From: Endomychus coccineus
Taxonomy: Eukaryota > Arthropoda > Insecta > Coleoptera > Endomychidae
Length of the DNA: 64,000 bases
NCBI GenBank assembly: GCA_958510875.1
Contig: OY294067.1
Span: 151,664,962-151,728,961, forward strand
Direction: 5' to 3'
Numbering within the stretch: the stretch's first letter is position 1; every line of letters begins with the position of its first letter. A model generated the notes under the pieces. It searched no databases. It was not told the origin of the DNA and worked only from the letters and a program-made list of their open reading frames with translations. A program made the translations under genes and the position numbers. Positions 1 to 11,652 of the stretch are shown piece by piece.

Positions 1-141
1 CATTTGAAATATGCGTTAAATATTGACGACATGCAGCGGCTCTTCTTCTACCGACAATAGCTACTTTTGCGGGCTTAGCCCGCGGACAACAGTTAGTCAT
101 AAATATATGAATGAATTACACACAGTCATTACTATTTTTAT

Positions 142-960
142 ATCTTATCGTTAGCACAATGTTTTCGGACACTTTTGCAGGTTATATGTATGATTGTGAT
201 ATTATTTACTAACTGTTGTCTGCTGATAGCTAGAAGCAACAAATTATACTCAATACGATTGAAAGTTTATTCGAATTGCCAAGATAGATATTTTACAACT
301 TCACATTTTATACTTCTGATCAGTCGGGCAATTTCTTGGATGTCAAACTGGATTTCTGGTTCATACCATCTCGAAATCTGTCCTTCAACATGACGAACGT
401 AATTATTCCAAACCTGATGTGTATAATTTCTTGAAGCCTCTTGCGACATGTTCAAATAGTGATTAATCGCTTTTCAATCTCTTCTGATGTGCTGGTTATG
501 ATACTTTTTTCGAATTCACAACACCATTGCTAGTGCATTGGAGATACAGTGATATGAAGGTAATTTGTATATCCTCATTCGGCAGCTAATTCATCAATTA
601 CAAACCTCTTCGATGGTCATTACTATTTTTGCCTCCTTTCGTTAGCACAATATTTTGCTTATGCTTATGTATGATTATGATATGTATCATTTACTAACTG
701 TTGTCCGCTTATACTATACATGATTGAAAGTTTATTCGAAATGACAACATAGATATTTTACAACTTCACGTTTTATACTTATGATCAGTGGGACAATTTC
801 CTGGAAGTCAAACTGGATTTCTCGTTCATACCATCTCGAAATCTCTCCTACAACTTGACAAACGCAGTTATTTCAAAACTGAGGTGTATAATTTCTTGAA
901 GCATCTTGCGACATTGTTCAGTAGTGATTAATAGCTTTTTCCATTTCTTCTGATGTGCTG
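142..960. repeat. Divergent direct duplication, two ~330 bp copies
   Basis: Positions about 142-492 and 612-960 are two direct copies of the same sequence. Both contain the words TTTACTAACTGTTGTC, GATTGAAAGTTTATTCGAA and TTCATACCATCTCGAAATCT in the same order. On the minus strand the first copy has a 62-codon open frame (267-455) containing WNNYVRHVEGQISRWYEPE. The second copy encodes the same stretch with stop codons. I do not recognise this protein; it may be the end of a transposase ORF. The copies differ by many substitutions, so the duplication is old. Confidence 0.7.
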
Positions 961-1257
961 CTCTTCGATGACTTGCTTCAAGAAAACATACAGGTTTAGA
1001 TAAATAGCACCGAAAGAAATGTTACTGTCATGTTCTTGTGACTAAGTGATCGAATAATGGTAAACTTGTATATTTTATTATAACCTGATTCAAACCGTAA
1101 TCATACATGGGAGACATATTATAACATACCAATGAAATTATTAATTGGCGTTATTATCAAGTGGGAAGAACCATAGAGGTTGAAAAGGTGTCTGAATATT
1201 TCATAATATTCTCCCCCACTTGATTCAAAAGTGATTTATCTCACTACAGGACATTTT

Positions 1258-2180
1258 TCAGGTATCCTGTCTTGTAGATCTACATAGTACTGACCACGTC
1301 TGTGCTGTCACCTGGTGATGTCTGCTGACAGGTGTCTCCACCTGGAAGCTGCCATCTTTGGCTGCTCTTGGTTGTGGCACTGGCTGAGAACCAACTGTTG
1401 GTACATCAGCATCTGACGTGAGCAGGATTCCTTGTGGTGGTGCAAAAGTTATTATTTGGCGCTTCAAGCAACGTCCTGAGTTCAATTCAATGAGGTACTG
1501 AAATTGGCCAAACTTTCGCCTGATGATTTCAAACTGTCAGAGATCATGATTTCCTTGGTGGATTCCTGCTTGAACTCTCTCCCTCGCTTAGAAAGATCGT
1601 AAACATGAGGTCTTGTAGCTTAGAGGAACCAGCGCTTTACTATTCGGAAGAAGAGCGTCGAGGCGAATTCGTATTTTCCTATTCAGGTACAGTTCACCAG
1701 GTGATTTACCCGATGCTGATGGTGTTACTCGGTAGCGGAACAGAACAAATTTGCAACTTGTCTATCGGAGGCAATGGTTCATCAGCTGCGCGATGCCGTT
1801 TGTTGCTGGATGGCCAGGAGCTACGAACTTCTGAAACAGTCATCTTTCTGTACAGTATAGTTGAAATGTATCACTTTTTAAATGTTAACGTTATCAGATA
1901 CCAGTATTGAGGGATAGCCATGCATTAAGAATATATTTTCCAGTGTGATGGTGGTTGTAGAGGACACAACAATTTTAAGTATACAAACTTGGACTTCGCA
2001 TCAACGCATATAATGAAATATTGGTTTTCAGATGAACCTGCTTAGTCAATATACTCTTACTTAGTCAATATACTATCCCAGTTTTCTTCGGACTGATCTC
2101 ATGAATGGATTGCTGCTTTCTGTGTATTGTGGCGGACATTCAATATCTTTGCCCAAGCGTTCTCAATAGTCGTATCTTCT
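1258..2180 (-). pseudogene. Gypsy integrase core and C-terminal tail, broken
   Basis: Minus-strand remains of a gypsy integrase, which inserts retroelement cDNA into the chromosome. The core start is visible as YFIICVDAKSKFVYLKLL near 1960-2020, matching the integrase segment around the first catalytic Asp. The tail includes EIIRRKFGQFQYLIEL and NSGRCLKRQIITFAPPQG (about 1440-1530), the usual chromodomain-like linker that ends in KRH-type motifs. Several stops and frameshifts separate the pieces, so no functional protein can be made. The stretch 1605-1910 lies inside this region and is open on the plus strand only by chance. Confidence 0.7.
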
Positions 2181-2186
2181 GACTAA

Positions 2187-2408
2187 TTATTTCCTCTTGG
2201 TTATTCCTAAGTGTGTCGCATGAAGTTCTTCAAGAATTGGAATTTGAAGAGACTTGCAATGACAGCGCGATCCATCCTGAAGAGCTATGGCATTCGAAAT
2301 CGTGAATAATTCATCTCTTGGATTGTTTCTGATTTCAGTCATGAGAGTTTGAAACACAGGGTGTTTCGCTGTTGCTTCAGTGATGGTTTTAGCTGCTATT
2401 TGAAGCAA
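2187..2408 (-). pseudogene. Gypsy integrase N-terminal zinc-binding (H2C2) region
   Basis: A 73-codon minus-strand frame containing LQIPILEELHATHLGITKRK. This matches the linker between RNase H and integrase of Ty3/gypsy pol, where the first histidines of the HHCC zinc domain occur in an ELHATHLG block. The cysteine part of the zinc domain lies downstream in another frame. The upstream part, with NNPRDELFTISNAIALQDGS, fits the usual spacer with its DG turn. It belongs to the relic at 1213-3045. Confidence 0.75.
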
Positions 2409-2679
2409 AGTTTCAGCGTACAGTACTTTGATTTCTTCGTTTATTGCTATATCTAGCGACTTGCATGTTTGAATAACTAGAGTACGACATAGACAATCGT
2501 CATTTTCATTTCCTTTTCTTATAACGAACGGAGTAGTTCAATTGAGAAAAGAGGCGTACCGCATCAGACGTGCCGAATTCATCTGTGGCAGAGCACGATT
2601 TGGATGGAAAATGCGTGACAGAGGCTCATTGTCAGTGACAAATGTCAAGTTTGTGGCAAAAACATAGTTGTAAAAAAAG

Positions 2680-2935
2680 TTGCGGCGTAGACGATATCTA
2701 AAATCTATCTAACAGACGGTTGTTACATTTAGCTTGTGCCAGAGCCCGAGAAGCATATGCGATCGGCCTTTCAGGGCAATCTATTTCATGGCTGAGAACT
2801 GCGGAGATGTCTATGGGGTAGTTATCAGGAATAACGGCTTTGATGGATCAAACGGTGTCGAAAGACGTTTACTACATAACACTGACTTGAGATTCAGGAA
2901 TGAGGCTTCAGTTGAGGCTGACTAAAAGAACTTCT
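2680..2935 (-). pseudogene. Gypsy RT thumb and RNase H start
   Basis: On the minus strand the frames contain EASFLNLKSVL, then a frameshift, then SAVLSHE and PERPIAYASRALAQAKCN. These are the family's connection between RT thumb and RNase H: the AF/LK block, the AVLSH strand and the R(P)IAYASR strand. At least one stop and one frameshift interrupt it. The plus-strand frame at 2734-2925 is a shadow of this region. Confidence 0.75.
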
Positions 2936-3099
2936 CATCTTTTCCAAGCAAGCGGCCTAATGAAATCTAGAATAAAATGTGTGTATTGCGTCACCATGCC
3001 TAGAAGCATAGAAGTTGTAAAGGTGTCTGAATTTCTCACAATACATGTTAGGCTGTTGCAGCCACACTTGCATTTCTAGGTATTTGGTGACTTTTTACT

Positions 3100-6000
3100 T
3101 ACTTTGCTATGGTTGAAGCATTTTCCCTTGTGTTAAGGGACGGTCTGCTCAAATTGGGAATCAATTGCTCTTGAAATCATTTATGAAAGTTCTTATGGTT
3201 CATTTCACTAAAAAACTTACCCTTCAAAAATTTAATAAAGTAACCTGCCATTTGGAGTTCCAAATTCTGGAAACAAAATGCATTACCATTGTTTTAACCA
3301 CCTAGGCTACAGCCGCAGATGCAGGTTGAACAGTGAACTATCAACCGTACATGAACACACTTTCAGACGAATAAGAAAATCTACTATTACTCCAATGATC
3401 AGATGAATAAGAAAATAATATATTCATCTGTTTATCGGACGAATATCCACTACCATAAATCTATGATGATGTCATATCATCGGTTCATGCGACATGTTTT
3501 TGGTTTCTATATAGCGGAATTGAGTTCGCGCAACCAGACAGACTGCGGCGCGCGCTCTTGTTTGGCTTATGCGAAAGACGGCGTGTTGGTTACGAAAGCA
3601 TAAGCTGATCCTCTAGATACACTTACTCACTCTTAACCCTTCGGGCATGCACAGTGTACACCGACCTCCTAGTTTATATACCGTTAAAAACCGAATTCTA
3701 TTTATAAATATATTTGATAATTACATAACATCCACGGTATCGTCTTTTCCCACTGGAAGCCAATGTACAGAAAATTTTTCGTAATGACTAAATGCAGCTT
3801 CTAAATAAATTGGATTCACGTAATTCTTGTTGTACAGTCTGCAGACTCATGTATTTATCTATGACTATGACAATGATTGACATTATGTATTTACGATGTT
3901 CGAACATGTATATGTTTTCCCTAATTGCTATCTCATCAAATTTAATTATATTATAGCTATTGTCATACTTTGCTCTGGTTAACTGTCAAAATCAATGATA
4001 CAATCAACCTTACTTCCAAAATAGCATGGTAATTAATTTAATGTAACATAAGTGTGGCGTCATTCAAATCTTAAAATGAGAATTTCGGATACTTTTGCGG
4101 GTGAAATATGTGTGTATGAAATACATTTATAACAACAAAGACGGTGTCGCCATAATGTTTCAATAGAATACTATAGTTCTCTTTGAAATTCTGCAGATGA
4201 ATGTCAAAAGTATCACTTGCAAGAGGGCTACCGCATCCCAAAACAACACAGCTCCTATTTCCACCACTTCAAAGCAATTTGCAAAATTTTAAATCCGAAC
4301 GAACAGGATCAACGCAATCGCCTCCACATTGGGTGACGCACATACATACACACACAAAGACATTATCTCAAAAATAGTCGACTCCAGATGAATTCAGAAG
4401 GGATGTGTCTATTCTAGATGAATACAGAAAGGATGTTCCCGTGAAAATCCGAAAAAAATGTCTAGACCGAGCACAAAACTTCCCTTATACTACGAATAGT
4501 GATGAAGGTTAAAAGTCCTTTAAGTTACACAAAATCAATTGATTATTAAAGATCATAACCTAGTGACGCCTGTAGCTCAGGAATGTACTAATCAAGTCAC
4601 CCCTGACCGGCCTGACCCTATACCAAATAGCAGTACAAGATTATAAGTCATGTTAATTTCTAGATATTATTCGTAAGTACATTATTACATTGCGTTACAT
4701 TTCAAAGCGTAAATATAATTTTATTCTAGACTCACATTATCATGAAATAAATTATTATTTTATAAGCAATTGCCTCACTAACTATGTGACGACTACAATG
4801 ACAGGTCTACTTAAGATTAAATCCGAAAACTCAATATTGTGATTGAAGACGAATACAAAGAACTTCTTGGATTGGAGAGATATGAAAAGGTAAGCGGTAA
4901 TAAAATACCAATATTTTTGGGATTGAAATACGTGAACCAATTCACTTGGATTCTACTGATCCATCCTTGCGTAGCAAATGTGAATAATTCTCAAACAACT
5001 AGCTCCCTGACTAATACTTCGAAGGATATTGAATTACATATATTCATAAGTAAATAACGCTATTATTCAACTAGTACAACTTAGATCACAATAGGATTGA
5101 ACAAAAGCTACCAAGAGTTGACACTTATTTCGACCTTCTGGTTGTCGTCAGAACAATGTATCTATGAAAGGATAAAAACATGAATTTGCCACAGAATTCT
5201 AACGAGATCTAGCAGGTCGAAACAGGTGTCAACTCTTAGTACCTGTACTTTACATTCTCTTATGATCTGAGTTCTACTTTATAAATATCTTCTTCATTCA
5301 AGAATATATTACTCTTAATTCGATATCTGTCAAGGGCAAACGAAGAAGAGTATATGAACCTTACAATATATAGTGAGAGCCGGGGACGTTTGCAACTTGA
5401 ACTTTATGAATAAGACAGACGTATGATTATTCAAGCGTTTTACGTCTGTCGTGGTTATTTGCTTTGGCGTTTAATAACTTCAATTCAGCATTACAGTCAG
5501 TAGGTATTATTTTTCGTTATTTCAATAACGAAATGTCAATGAATGACATTGAAAATTCACTCGAATACGTACGCTCATATTCCAATTGAATCAACTAACT
5601 TACATAGTTTTTAAATGAAGAGTGTTTGGAGAGATCGAGGATACATACGTAAATTGCGAAAAATATCATTTATAATTTTATGGCCGACCTACATTCGGGC
5701 GTTGATTGAAATCAACGCTATAGATGAGTTATCATTTGCATACAACAACTTATGATATGTACTCGTATAATCCTTTCAAATAAAACTATGGCCTAGTGTC
5801 TGTGATTGAGATGTCAACGATGATATTCCAGCAAATGCCTTGAGGAATTTATAATTTATCAATTGATCAAATGATTTTCTAACAGAAATAACAACTCAAC
5901 TACTTCGTTAAATATCACTATAATTATTAACAGTTAATTCAAAAACATACAATGAGAAGGATTGAAATATTATCTACATTCATTTTTAGTGAGATTAATG

Positions 6001-6420
6001 GAAAGAACCAATTTCATTTGTAAGCACATTCCAGTCCCGAACATATATCTATATCCAACTAGATAGCTAACCAGTATTCGTTAACATCACTCGACTATAG
6101 TATTTTTCGAAAAAGACTTAAATATTCACCAGAAATATTATAGTTATCCTCCATTTTTTTTTCAGACCAATTAAATAATTTTCGAAAGTATTTACCTACT
6201 AGTTTGTACATTGAGGAAGGAAGGTATTGAATGATAAGAATACCGAAAAGTCTTTGGAGGTGCACCGAACTAAACCCTTGAGGATGGTTTAGGCCGTTTA
6301 GAGTAAAATTGACATCTATTTCTTCAGTTCTTCTGCTGACATACACGAAATTCTACAAAATCAGAAATATTTTTATAGGTATGTATCAGCATTGATTGAA
6401 TCAATCGATGGTATGAGTGA
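3100..6420. other. 3.3 kb without a recognisable gene
   Basis: I see no coding region, RNA gene or complete element here. Short open frames at 3403-3603 and 4839-5057 show no known motif. A 9 bp stem with a 2 nt loop (GCGTTGATT/AATCAACGC, 5699-5718) shares its core and a following CTATAG with a sequence near 49890-49922, so it may belong to a dispersed repeat. A weak inverted match of about 60 bp (6185-6245 against 8290-8345) flanks the fold-back element that follows. Confidence 0.5.
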
Positions 6421-6600
6421 CCACATATTAGTCGAGTCAAATAGGTATTAAAACAGGCCGACTTACGATAATCGTTAGATATGGACCGATTTTGATGAAA
6501 CAAAGTGCATTCGATTCGGGATGACGTCTAGAAAAAAGCTCACCGGTTAGTTTTTTGTGTAAATTTGTTATTAATTTTTTAAACAAAAAATTGACCAATT

Positions 6601-8155
6601 TGCTAGCTAATTATTGGGAAAATTTAGTCGGCGGTTTTCGGGGTCGCTGATTACGATTCTGAACTCAGATTGGCCAAAATCGAACTCCCCAGTTGGTAAT
6701 TGGTCACTTTAATTGGACAAAATTGTTCATTTTTTCTTAATTTCATCGCAAATATACAGGAAAAATTACTCGGGTGTTTTCGTAGTCGCTGAGTACGATT
6801 CTGAAGTCAAATTGTCCAAAATCGAACTACTCAGCTCGTAATTGGCAGGTTTAATTGGACAAAATTGACCATTTCCAAAATTTCATCAAAACTAACCAGA
6901 AATCCTCAGTTAGGGGTTGTGGAGTTTGTTGTTTTATTTTAAATTCTAATTTTTAAATTTTTCAATTTGAAATAAATCCCCGCTCATCTAAAATTTTTTT
7001 CTATCTTCTCTACTCAGTCTTTTTATATTCCACACAGCATCTTTTACGTATACTATGGACATATACGTCCATTTAATAGTTTGATCTTAAAATTTCTGTT
7101 ATCATCCTAAGAAATTGGAAGAGAGTACACCTATAAATAAAACAACACATTTTTGAATGAATATTATTTCCATTACTTAAATTATTTAACTAAACTTTGT
7201 ATTTTCAAAATACAAATTTGTAAAAAGTAAAAAAAAACGCTAAAGAAGAAATTGTCGACTTATCGTCCTTACCACCAACACTGGATGCGTTTATGGAACA
7301 TTTGAAAAGGGTTTATTTCCAAGTTCAAAGTTGAATTGGTGTGTTAGTATTGAATCCAGAAGAGTGGGGATGGAAAAAAGTAGACGGAGTCTTACATCCT
7401 GTAAAATTGAACTTGGATCCAGTTCCTGAAGAGCTTTTAAATACAGTATCATGCTCATGCAAAAAGAAATGCGCGTCAAGCAGATGTGGATGTCGCAAAA
7501 AAATATTTACTGTACTGTTGCTTGTGCAAATTACATGGGAAATTGTAGTAACAATTTCAGTCTGATCAATCCAATTTCACCTGGAGATGACGACGAAGAC
7601 GATGACGATGATGAAGTAGATAATACCAATGAAGAAGAAGGCATTGAAAATATTCAAACACGCAATGACAATTATTATGATTATGATAGTGACGATGAAG
7701 ATTGATTTTACTTGTACTTACTGAAATATGCATTTTGTAAATAATATTCAATTAATTAAAAATATTGTAAATATGTATATGATGCCAATTACCAGCTGAG
7801 GAGTTCGATTTTGGACAATTTGACTTCACAATCGTACTCAGCGACTCCGAAAACCCCCGAGTAATTTTTCCTGTCTATTTGCGATGAAATTAAGAAAAAA
7901 TTATCGATTTTGTCTAATTAAACTGGCCAATTACCAGCTGGGAAGATCGATTTTGGCCAATCAAACCTCATATTCGTAATCAGCGACTCCGAAAACCCCC
8001 GAATAATTTTTCCTGTCTATTTGCGATGAAATTAAGAAAAAATGATCAATTTTGTCCAATTAAACTGGCCAATTACTAGCTGGGAAGATCGATTTTGGCC
8101 AATCTGAGTTCAGAATCGTAATCAGCGACCCCAAAAACCCCCGAGTGATTTTTCC
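6601..8155. repeat. Subterminal tandem repeats of FB1
   Basis: The left-arm motif copies are at about 6641-6663 and 6783-6805. The right-arm copies, on the opposite strand, are at about 7828-7850, 7974-7996 and 8114-8134. Each is followed in its own direction by a stretch like AATTGTCCAAAATCGA and then TTTAATTGGACAAAATTG. The same motif recurs in FB2 (35081-36574). Reiterated subterminal motifs in DNA transposons usually bind the transposase; applying that here is inference. The interval between the two blocks (about 6870-7795) is not repeated. Confidence 0.7.
7244..7705 (+). pseudogene. CXC (tesmin/TSO1-like) cysteine-rich protein end, inside FB1
   Basis: The frame starts without a visible initiator, runs through PPTLDAFMEHLKRVYFQ, meets a TGA at 7332-7334, then continues with NPEEWGWKKVDGVLHPV. 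A cysteine-rich block CSCKKKCASSRCGCRKK follows. A run of seven A residues (7497-7503) marks a one-base frame change, after which the pattern resumes with CTVACANYMGNC and a strongly acidic tail rich in D and E, ending at TAG/TGA near 7705. The spacing of cysteines resembles a CXC domain, which binds DNA in tesmin and TSO1. It could be the C-terminus of the element's own transposition protein. The upstream part of any such gene is absent. Confidence 0.6.
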
Positions 8156-8379
8156 TGGCTATGAATGAAATACCTATTTGACTCGACTATATGTAACGTT
8201 TTTGAATTGTTCACTTTTGTCTCGACCCTTATACATATGTTCAAACCTTTGACAGAACCCTCAGGTATAGTTTACGATTTTAAGCGAGCATGTGTTCGGT
8301 ATCCTAATTATTCAATATATTGCTTGTTCAATGTACAAACTAGTGAACTTCTGTCCGCGGGCTACGCTTGAAGAAACAA

Positions 8380-9290
8380 TTAATTCCCGTAGAAACAGTA
8401 AAGGCATCGGCTCACCGCCCCGATATTTTAATGTATATTCCAAATTAGTAGAAACAGCTAAAGATAAAGAAATACGTAAAATTTTACTATAGGTCATGCG
8501 AAAGTTGGAACGATTCGACAGGGATATGTATGTCATGTAGTGTTCTGTAACGGACATTGTATCAACTGTCTGCCATGTAAACGTTACGTAAGTGTTGTTA
8601 TAGACAGTGCGAACTGTTATGATGATTCATTGATCTATTGAACTGTCTGTCATGTAAATTGTCCGTATTTATGTGAGCTGTCAAAAACGACAAAATATTT
8701 ATATCCGCTTTTACTCCCTTTTGAATTAAACACCGAACACTCCGTTCCTGGCGAATGCCTACGTCGTATAAGTAACCTGCTTGCCAAATTCAAGTCAGTC
8801 GGGCTTTATAGTTTCAGAAATTTTGTGATGAGTGAGTCGGTGAATGGTATTTGCCTTTATAATATATTCCAGCTGTTACTCGCCAATTGAGCCCACAGAA
8901 ACGGCTAATATCCGTTGGAACAGTTGAGTCGTCGGCTTCGCCGCCGCGATATCATTCCCAAGTTGCAAGACTTTATGCATATTTCAAATGAGTAGAAAAG
9001 CTAAAGGTGAGGAAAGATCTAAAATTATTCTCTATGACATGTGGAAGTTTATTCAAATTGACAGGAATAGGTATATATGTTATGGAGTGGTCTGTGACGA
9101 ACATTATATGTATCTGCTTTCTGTCATGTAAGCGTTACCTGTATTGTTGTGGCCTTGTTGTGTACTCTGTCAAACTGTGATGAAGATTCAACGATCTATG
9201 GAGCTGTTTGTCATGAAAACTTCACATTATTATATTAACTTTCAATAACGCCAGAATATATCGCATCTCCTTTCCCGATTTGGGATTGAA
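8380..9290 (+). repeat. Two tandem copies of a dispersed repeat
   Basis: Copies at about 8380-8720 and 8890-9290 share an ordered series of words. These are a GGAACAGT/GAAACAGT start, GTAGAAA followed by AGCTAAAG, GACAGG(A)ATA, CTGTCATGTAA, GCGTTACCTG-like and GATTCA(T/A)(T/C)GATCTAT. They are roughly three-quarters identical by eye. A third copy in the opposite orientation lies at 11380-11610. The family is unclassified and non-coding. Confidence 0.65.
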
Positions 9291-9299
9291 TTTCGAAAA

Positions 9300-11379
9300 A
9301 TCCGTCACTAGCATACGTCAAATTTCAAGTTTGTCGGTATCATATGGTCCGATATTTCATGATGAGATTAGCAGATTTTATTGAGCATCGTTTTTATCAT
9401 TGTTCCTATGTTGAAATAGGAATTATTGAAAAGTTTCCAAGACAATGACAATTAACTTATCGGACTGCTTTCGCAAGTAGGTACTCAAATGACAAAAGCA
9501 TATTAATCATCTAATCATGAGAATTCAATGAGTTTTGTCAAACAATTATTGACCTTCAGAATTTGCGATTATCATGAAATATACTTATCATGAAGTCATA
9601 AGATTTATAATAATAAGGGTCCATTATGAAACCACTTTTTTTCATGATGAACTATAAATCTAGATTTTAATCCTGAACACAAATATTCAAATTACATAAT
9701 ACCCTATTTTCGATTGTCTATTGCAAAATGACTAATGTTGAGAACAACTAACGTGAGCGTGTTACTTTTTATGTAGTTTCTTTGTATAAGTAGTGAGTTT
9801 TCTTCAAACAATCGTAATAAAAACATTCTGCTGATAAATAAATATAAGTGTTAAAGCAATGTTAATGTTTCATTAATCTTTTTTCCTTAACACAACTTTC
9901 CTGTTTCTCCAAGAATATATTATGGGCATCTCTGCATTCTAAATTTATGACAAAACAAATTCAATTTTGAATACTGGAGCGTGGTAAGTAAGCAATTCAA
10001 TTCAAAGACACATCCACACAAAAAAACGTATATTATACATTCAGTCTAGTAGGTATGTTCGGTATATGTAAATACCTATACATGGTATACAATTTGAGAC
10101 AATACAGTAATGTAACAATTATTTTCACACTTTACTGTCTCATTGAGTTGAAATTTCGAGCGCTTAGCATGGAATCTATATTACTGACGTTTGCTCGATA
10201 AATGAAATATTCGTTTCTCGCTACTTTGGGTCCGTAGAGGCCCAAAACGAGTGTATATGAATATGTCGACTTAAAAAAAGCCCAACTGTACATAACAAAA
10301 ACCTCTAGCATTGTCTAAAATTTGGTATTGATAATGTTTCTAATTTAAAAAATAACGTTTTATTGAGGCCGAAAAACTTCGTTTAACTTTTTTTTGGCAA
10401 AAGCGTGAAATCCGATAATTTCAGTAGTAGCAATTTCAAAACACCTTATAAATTTTGTCGCTAGACCTAACATTTTTGTGATTATCGCAAAACAATGCAA
10501 ATTTTTGAAAGAAACCGGTTTCGTCAAAAATTGAGATGATGCAGAATAATAAAACCCAACTAAAAGTAGATCGAATGTACTAATATTTTTGGAAACAAAA
10601 TAAACTACAAGTAAATATTCGACGACGAATAATTATTTTCTTTTTAGAAAAGTATCTAGAGTGTCGAACTTTTGAATGACCTCAAACTAGTTTCAAGCGA
10701 TCCATTTTGATTTTCGCTTTTATCCAAAAGTTTTTCGGTATACCTCTTTCTTTTCGATTTATGTTCTCTCACCATCGTGTTCAGCACACCATGAAACAAA
10801 TATGGACCATAAAAAAGAAGAAGTGAGAAAATAACTATCAAAAATCATAGGAAGAACTGGCCTATAAGACTGTTTAAATATAAGTAAAATAATTATAACG
10901 ACTTGTCTAAAAACTCATGTGCCTTTTTTATCAGGATGTCATGAACATTTTCTTGAGTTCTTCTTATACAAGTATGCTATTTTGAGGAGTATTGTTATAT
11001 ATCTTGATTATCATGAATTCTACATTATTTTTGTAGATATAAAAATATATCTTTCATAATAAATCTTATCATATTATTATGTTATCGAGTCTGCGGTCAA
11101 GTAGCCAAGTCTTGGAATAACAATACCGAAACAAAAACATTGTAGGTGCTTGACAAGTTAAATATAGTTTCTGGGAACATACGTAGTATGCATAATTACA
11201 TACATGTAGTATTTAAACTTGAGCAAATACCACTGACTGACACAATCATCTCGAAATCTCCGAAACAATAACGATGGACTTGACATTTGGCAGGTGATAC
11301 GTATTAGTCACCCGCTAAGAACGGATTTTCCGAAACTGAATCCCAAAGGGAGGGAAAAGGATTCCATATATTTTGACAT
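9300..11379. other. 2 kb without a recognisable gene
   Basis: AT-rich sequence with no supported gene. The minus-strand open frame at 10656-10841 shows no known motif. A segment at 10225-10250 contains GGGTCCGTAGAGGCCCAAAACG, which reads as an imperfect stem. Nothing else stands out. Confidence 0.5.
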
Positions 11380-11610
11380 TTCTGATAGCTCATATAAACA
11401 CGTACAATTTACATGACGAACAGTTCGATAGATTAACGGATCATTATCACAGATCACAGGGTGTAAAACAACACATCAAGTAATGTTTATATGATAGACA
11501 GCTGATCATTGACTTGTCATACAATGGTGGTGGCAGACCACCACATAACCTGAATATCCCTGTCAATTCAAATAAACTTTCACATGACATTGAGTATAAT
11601 TTCAACGCCT
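11380..11610 (-). repeat. Inverted third copy of the 8.4-9.3 kb repeat
   Basis: Read on the minus strand this gives CATGTGAAAGTTTATTTGAA, then TTGACAGGGATAT, then a GTCATGTAAATTGT segment, in the same order as the copies at 8490-8720 and 9030-9290. It also contains a short stem TGGTGGTC/GACCACCA (about 11525-11543). Confidence 0.65.
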
Positions 11611-11652
11611 TCAGTTATTTGGATTGAAATTTGGGGAATTACATCGCGCTAC

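Larger units (their letters stand above)
1213..3045 (-). mobile_element. Ty3/gypsy retrotransposon relic with LTR fragments
   Basis: A decayed minus-strand gypsy-type element. Read on the minus strand it gives, in order, an LTR fragment (about 3045-2960), the RT thumb and RNase H, the H2C2 integrase zinc domain, the integrase core and the integrase tail. A polypurine tract (minus strand AAGTGGGGGAGA, about 1211-1222) and the second LTR start follow. Both LTR fragments share the minus-strand word ATTCAGACACCTTT. Gag, protease and most of RT are missing, so the 5' LTR is fused close to the RT thumb. The domain order and motifs resemble the K02A2.6-type gypsy group (inference). Confidence 0.75.
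6423..8194. mobile_element. Fold-back DNA transposon FB1 with internal CXC ORF
   Basis: The ends are inverted copies of AGTCGAGTCAAATAGGTATT (6430-6449 and 8169-8188), with the inverted match extending outward through ACATAT. Inside, each arm carries tandem units of about 135-145 bp. Every unit contains the motif GTCGCTGA(T/G)(T/C)ACGATTC. Two units are clear in the left arm (6641-6870) and three, inverted, in the right arm (7795-8155). The centre encodes a decayed cysteine-rich protein. Long inverted arms built from internal tandem repeats are typical of fold-back transposons. The superfamily is not known to me. Confidence 0.75.

Noticed and set aside
1605..1910. Plus-strand 101-codon frame as a host gene
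   Set aside because: It lies antisense to gypsy integrase remains, shows no motif, and its composition follows the minus-strand pol.
2734..2925. Plus-strand 63-codon frame
   Set aside because: It is the shadow of the gypsy RNase H region on the other strand.
6185..8345. Outer inverted match flanking FB1 as part of the element
   Set aside because: The match is only about 60 bp, roughly 75% identical, and lies outside the clear TIRs; it may be unrelated repeats.
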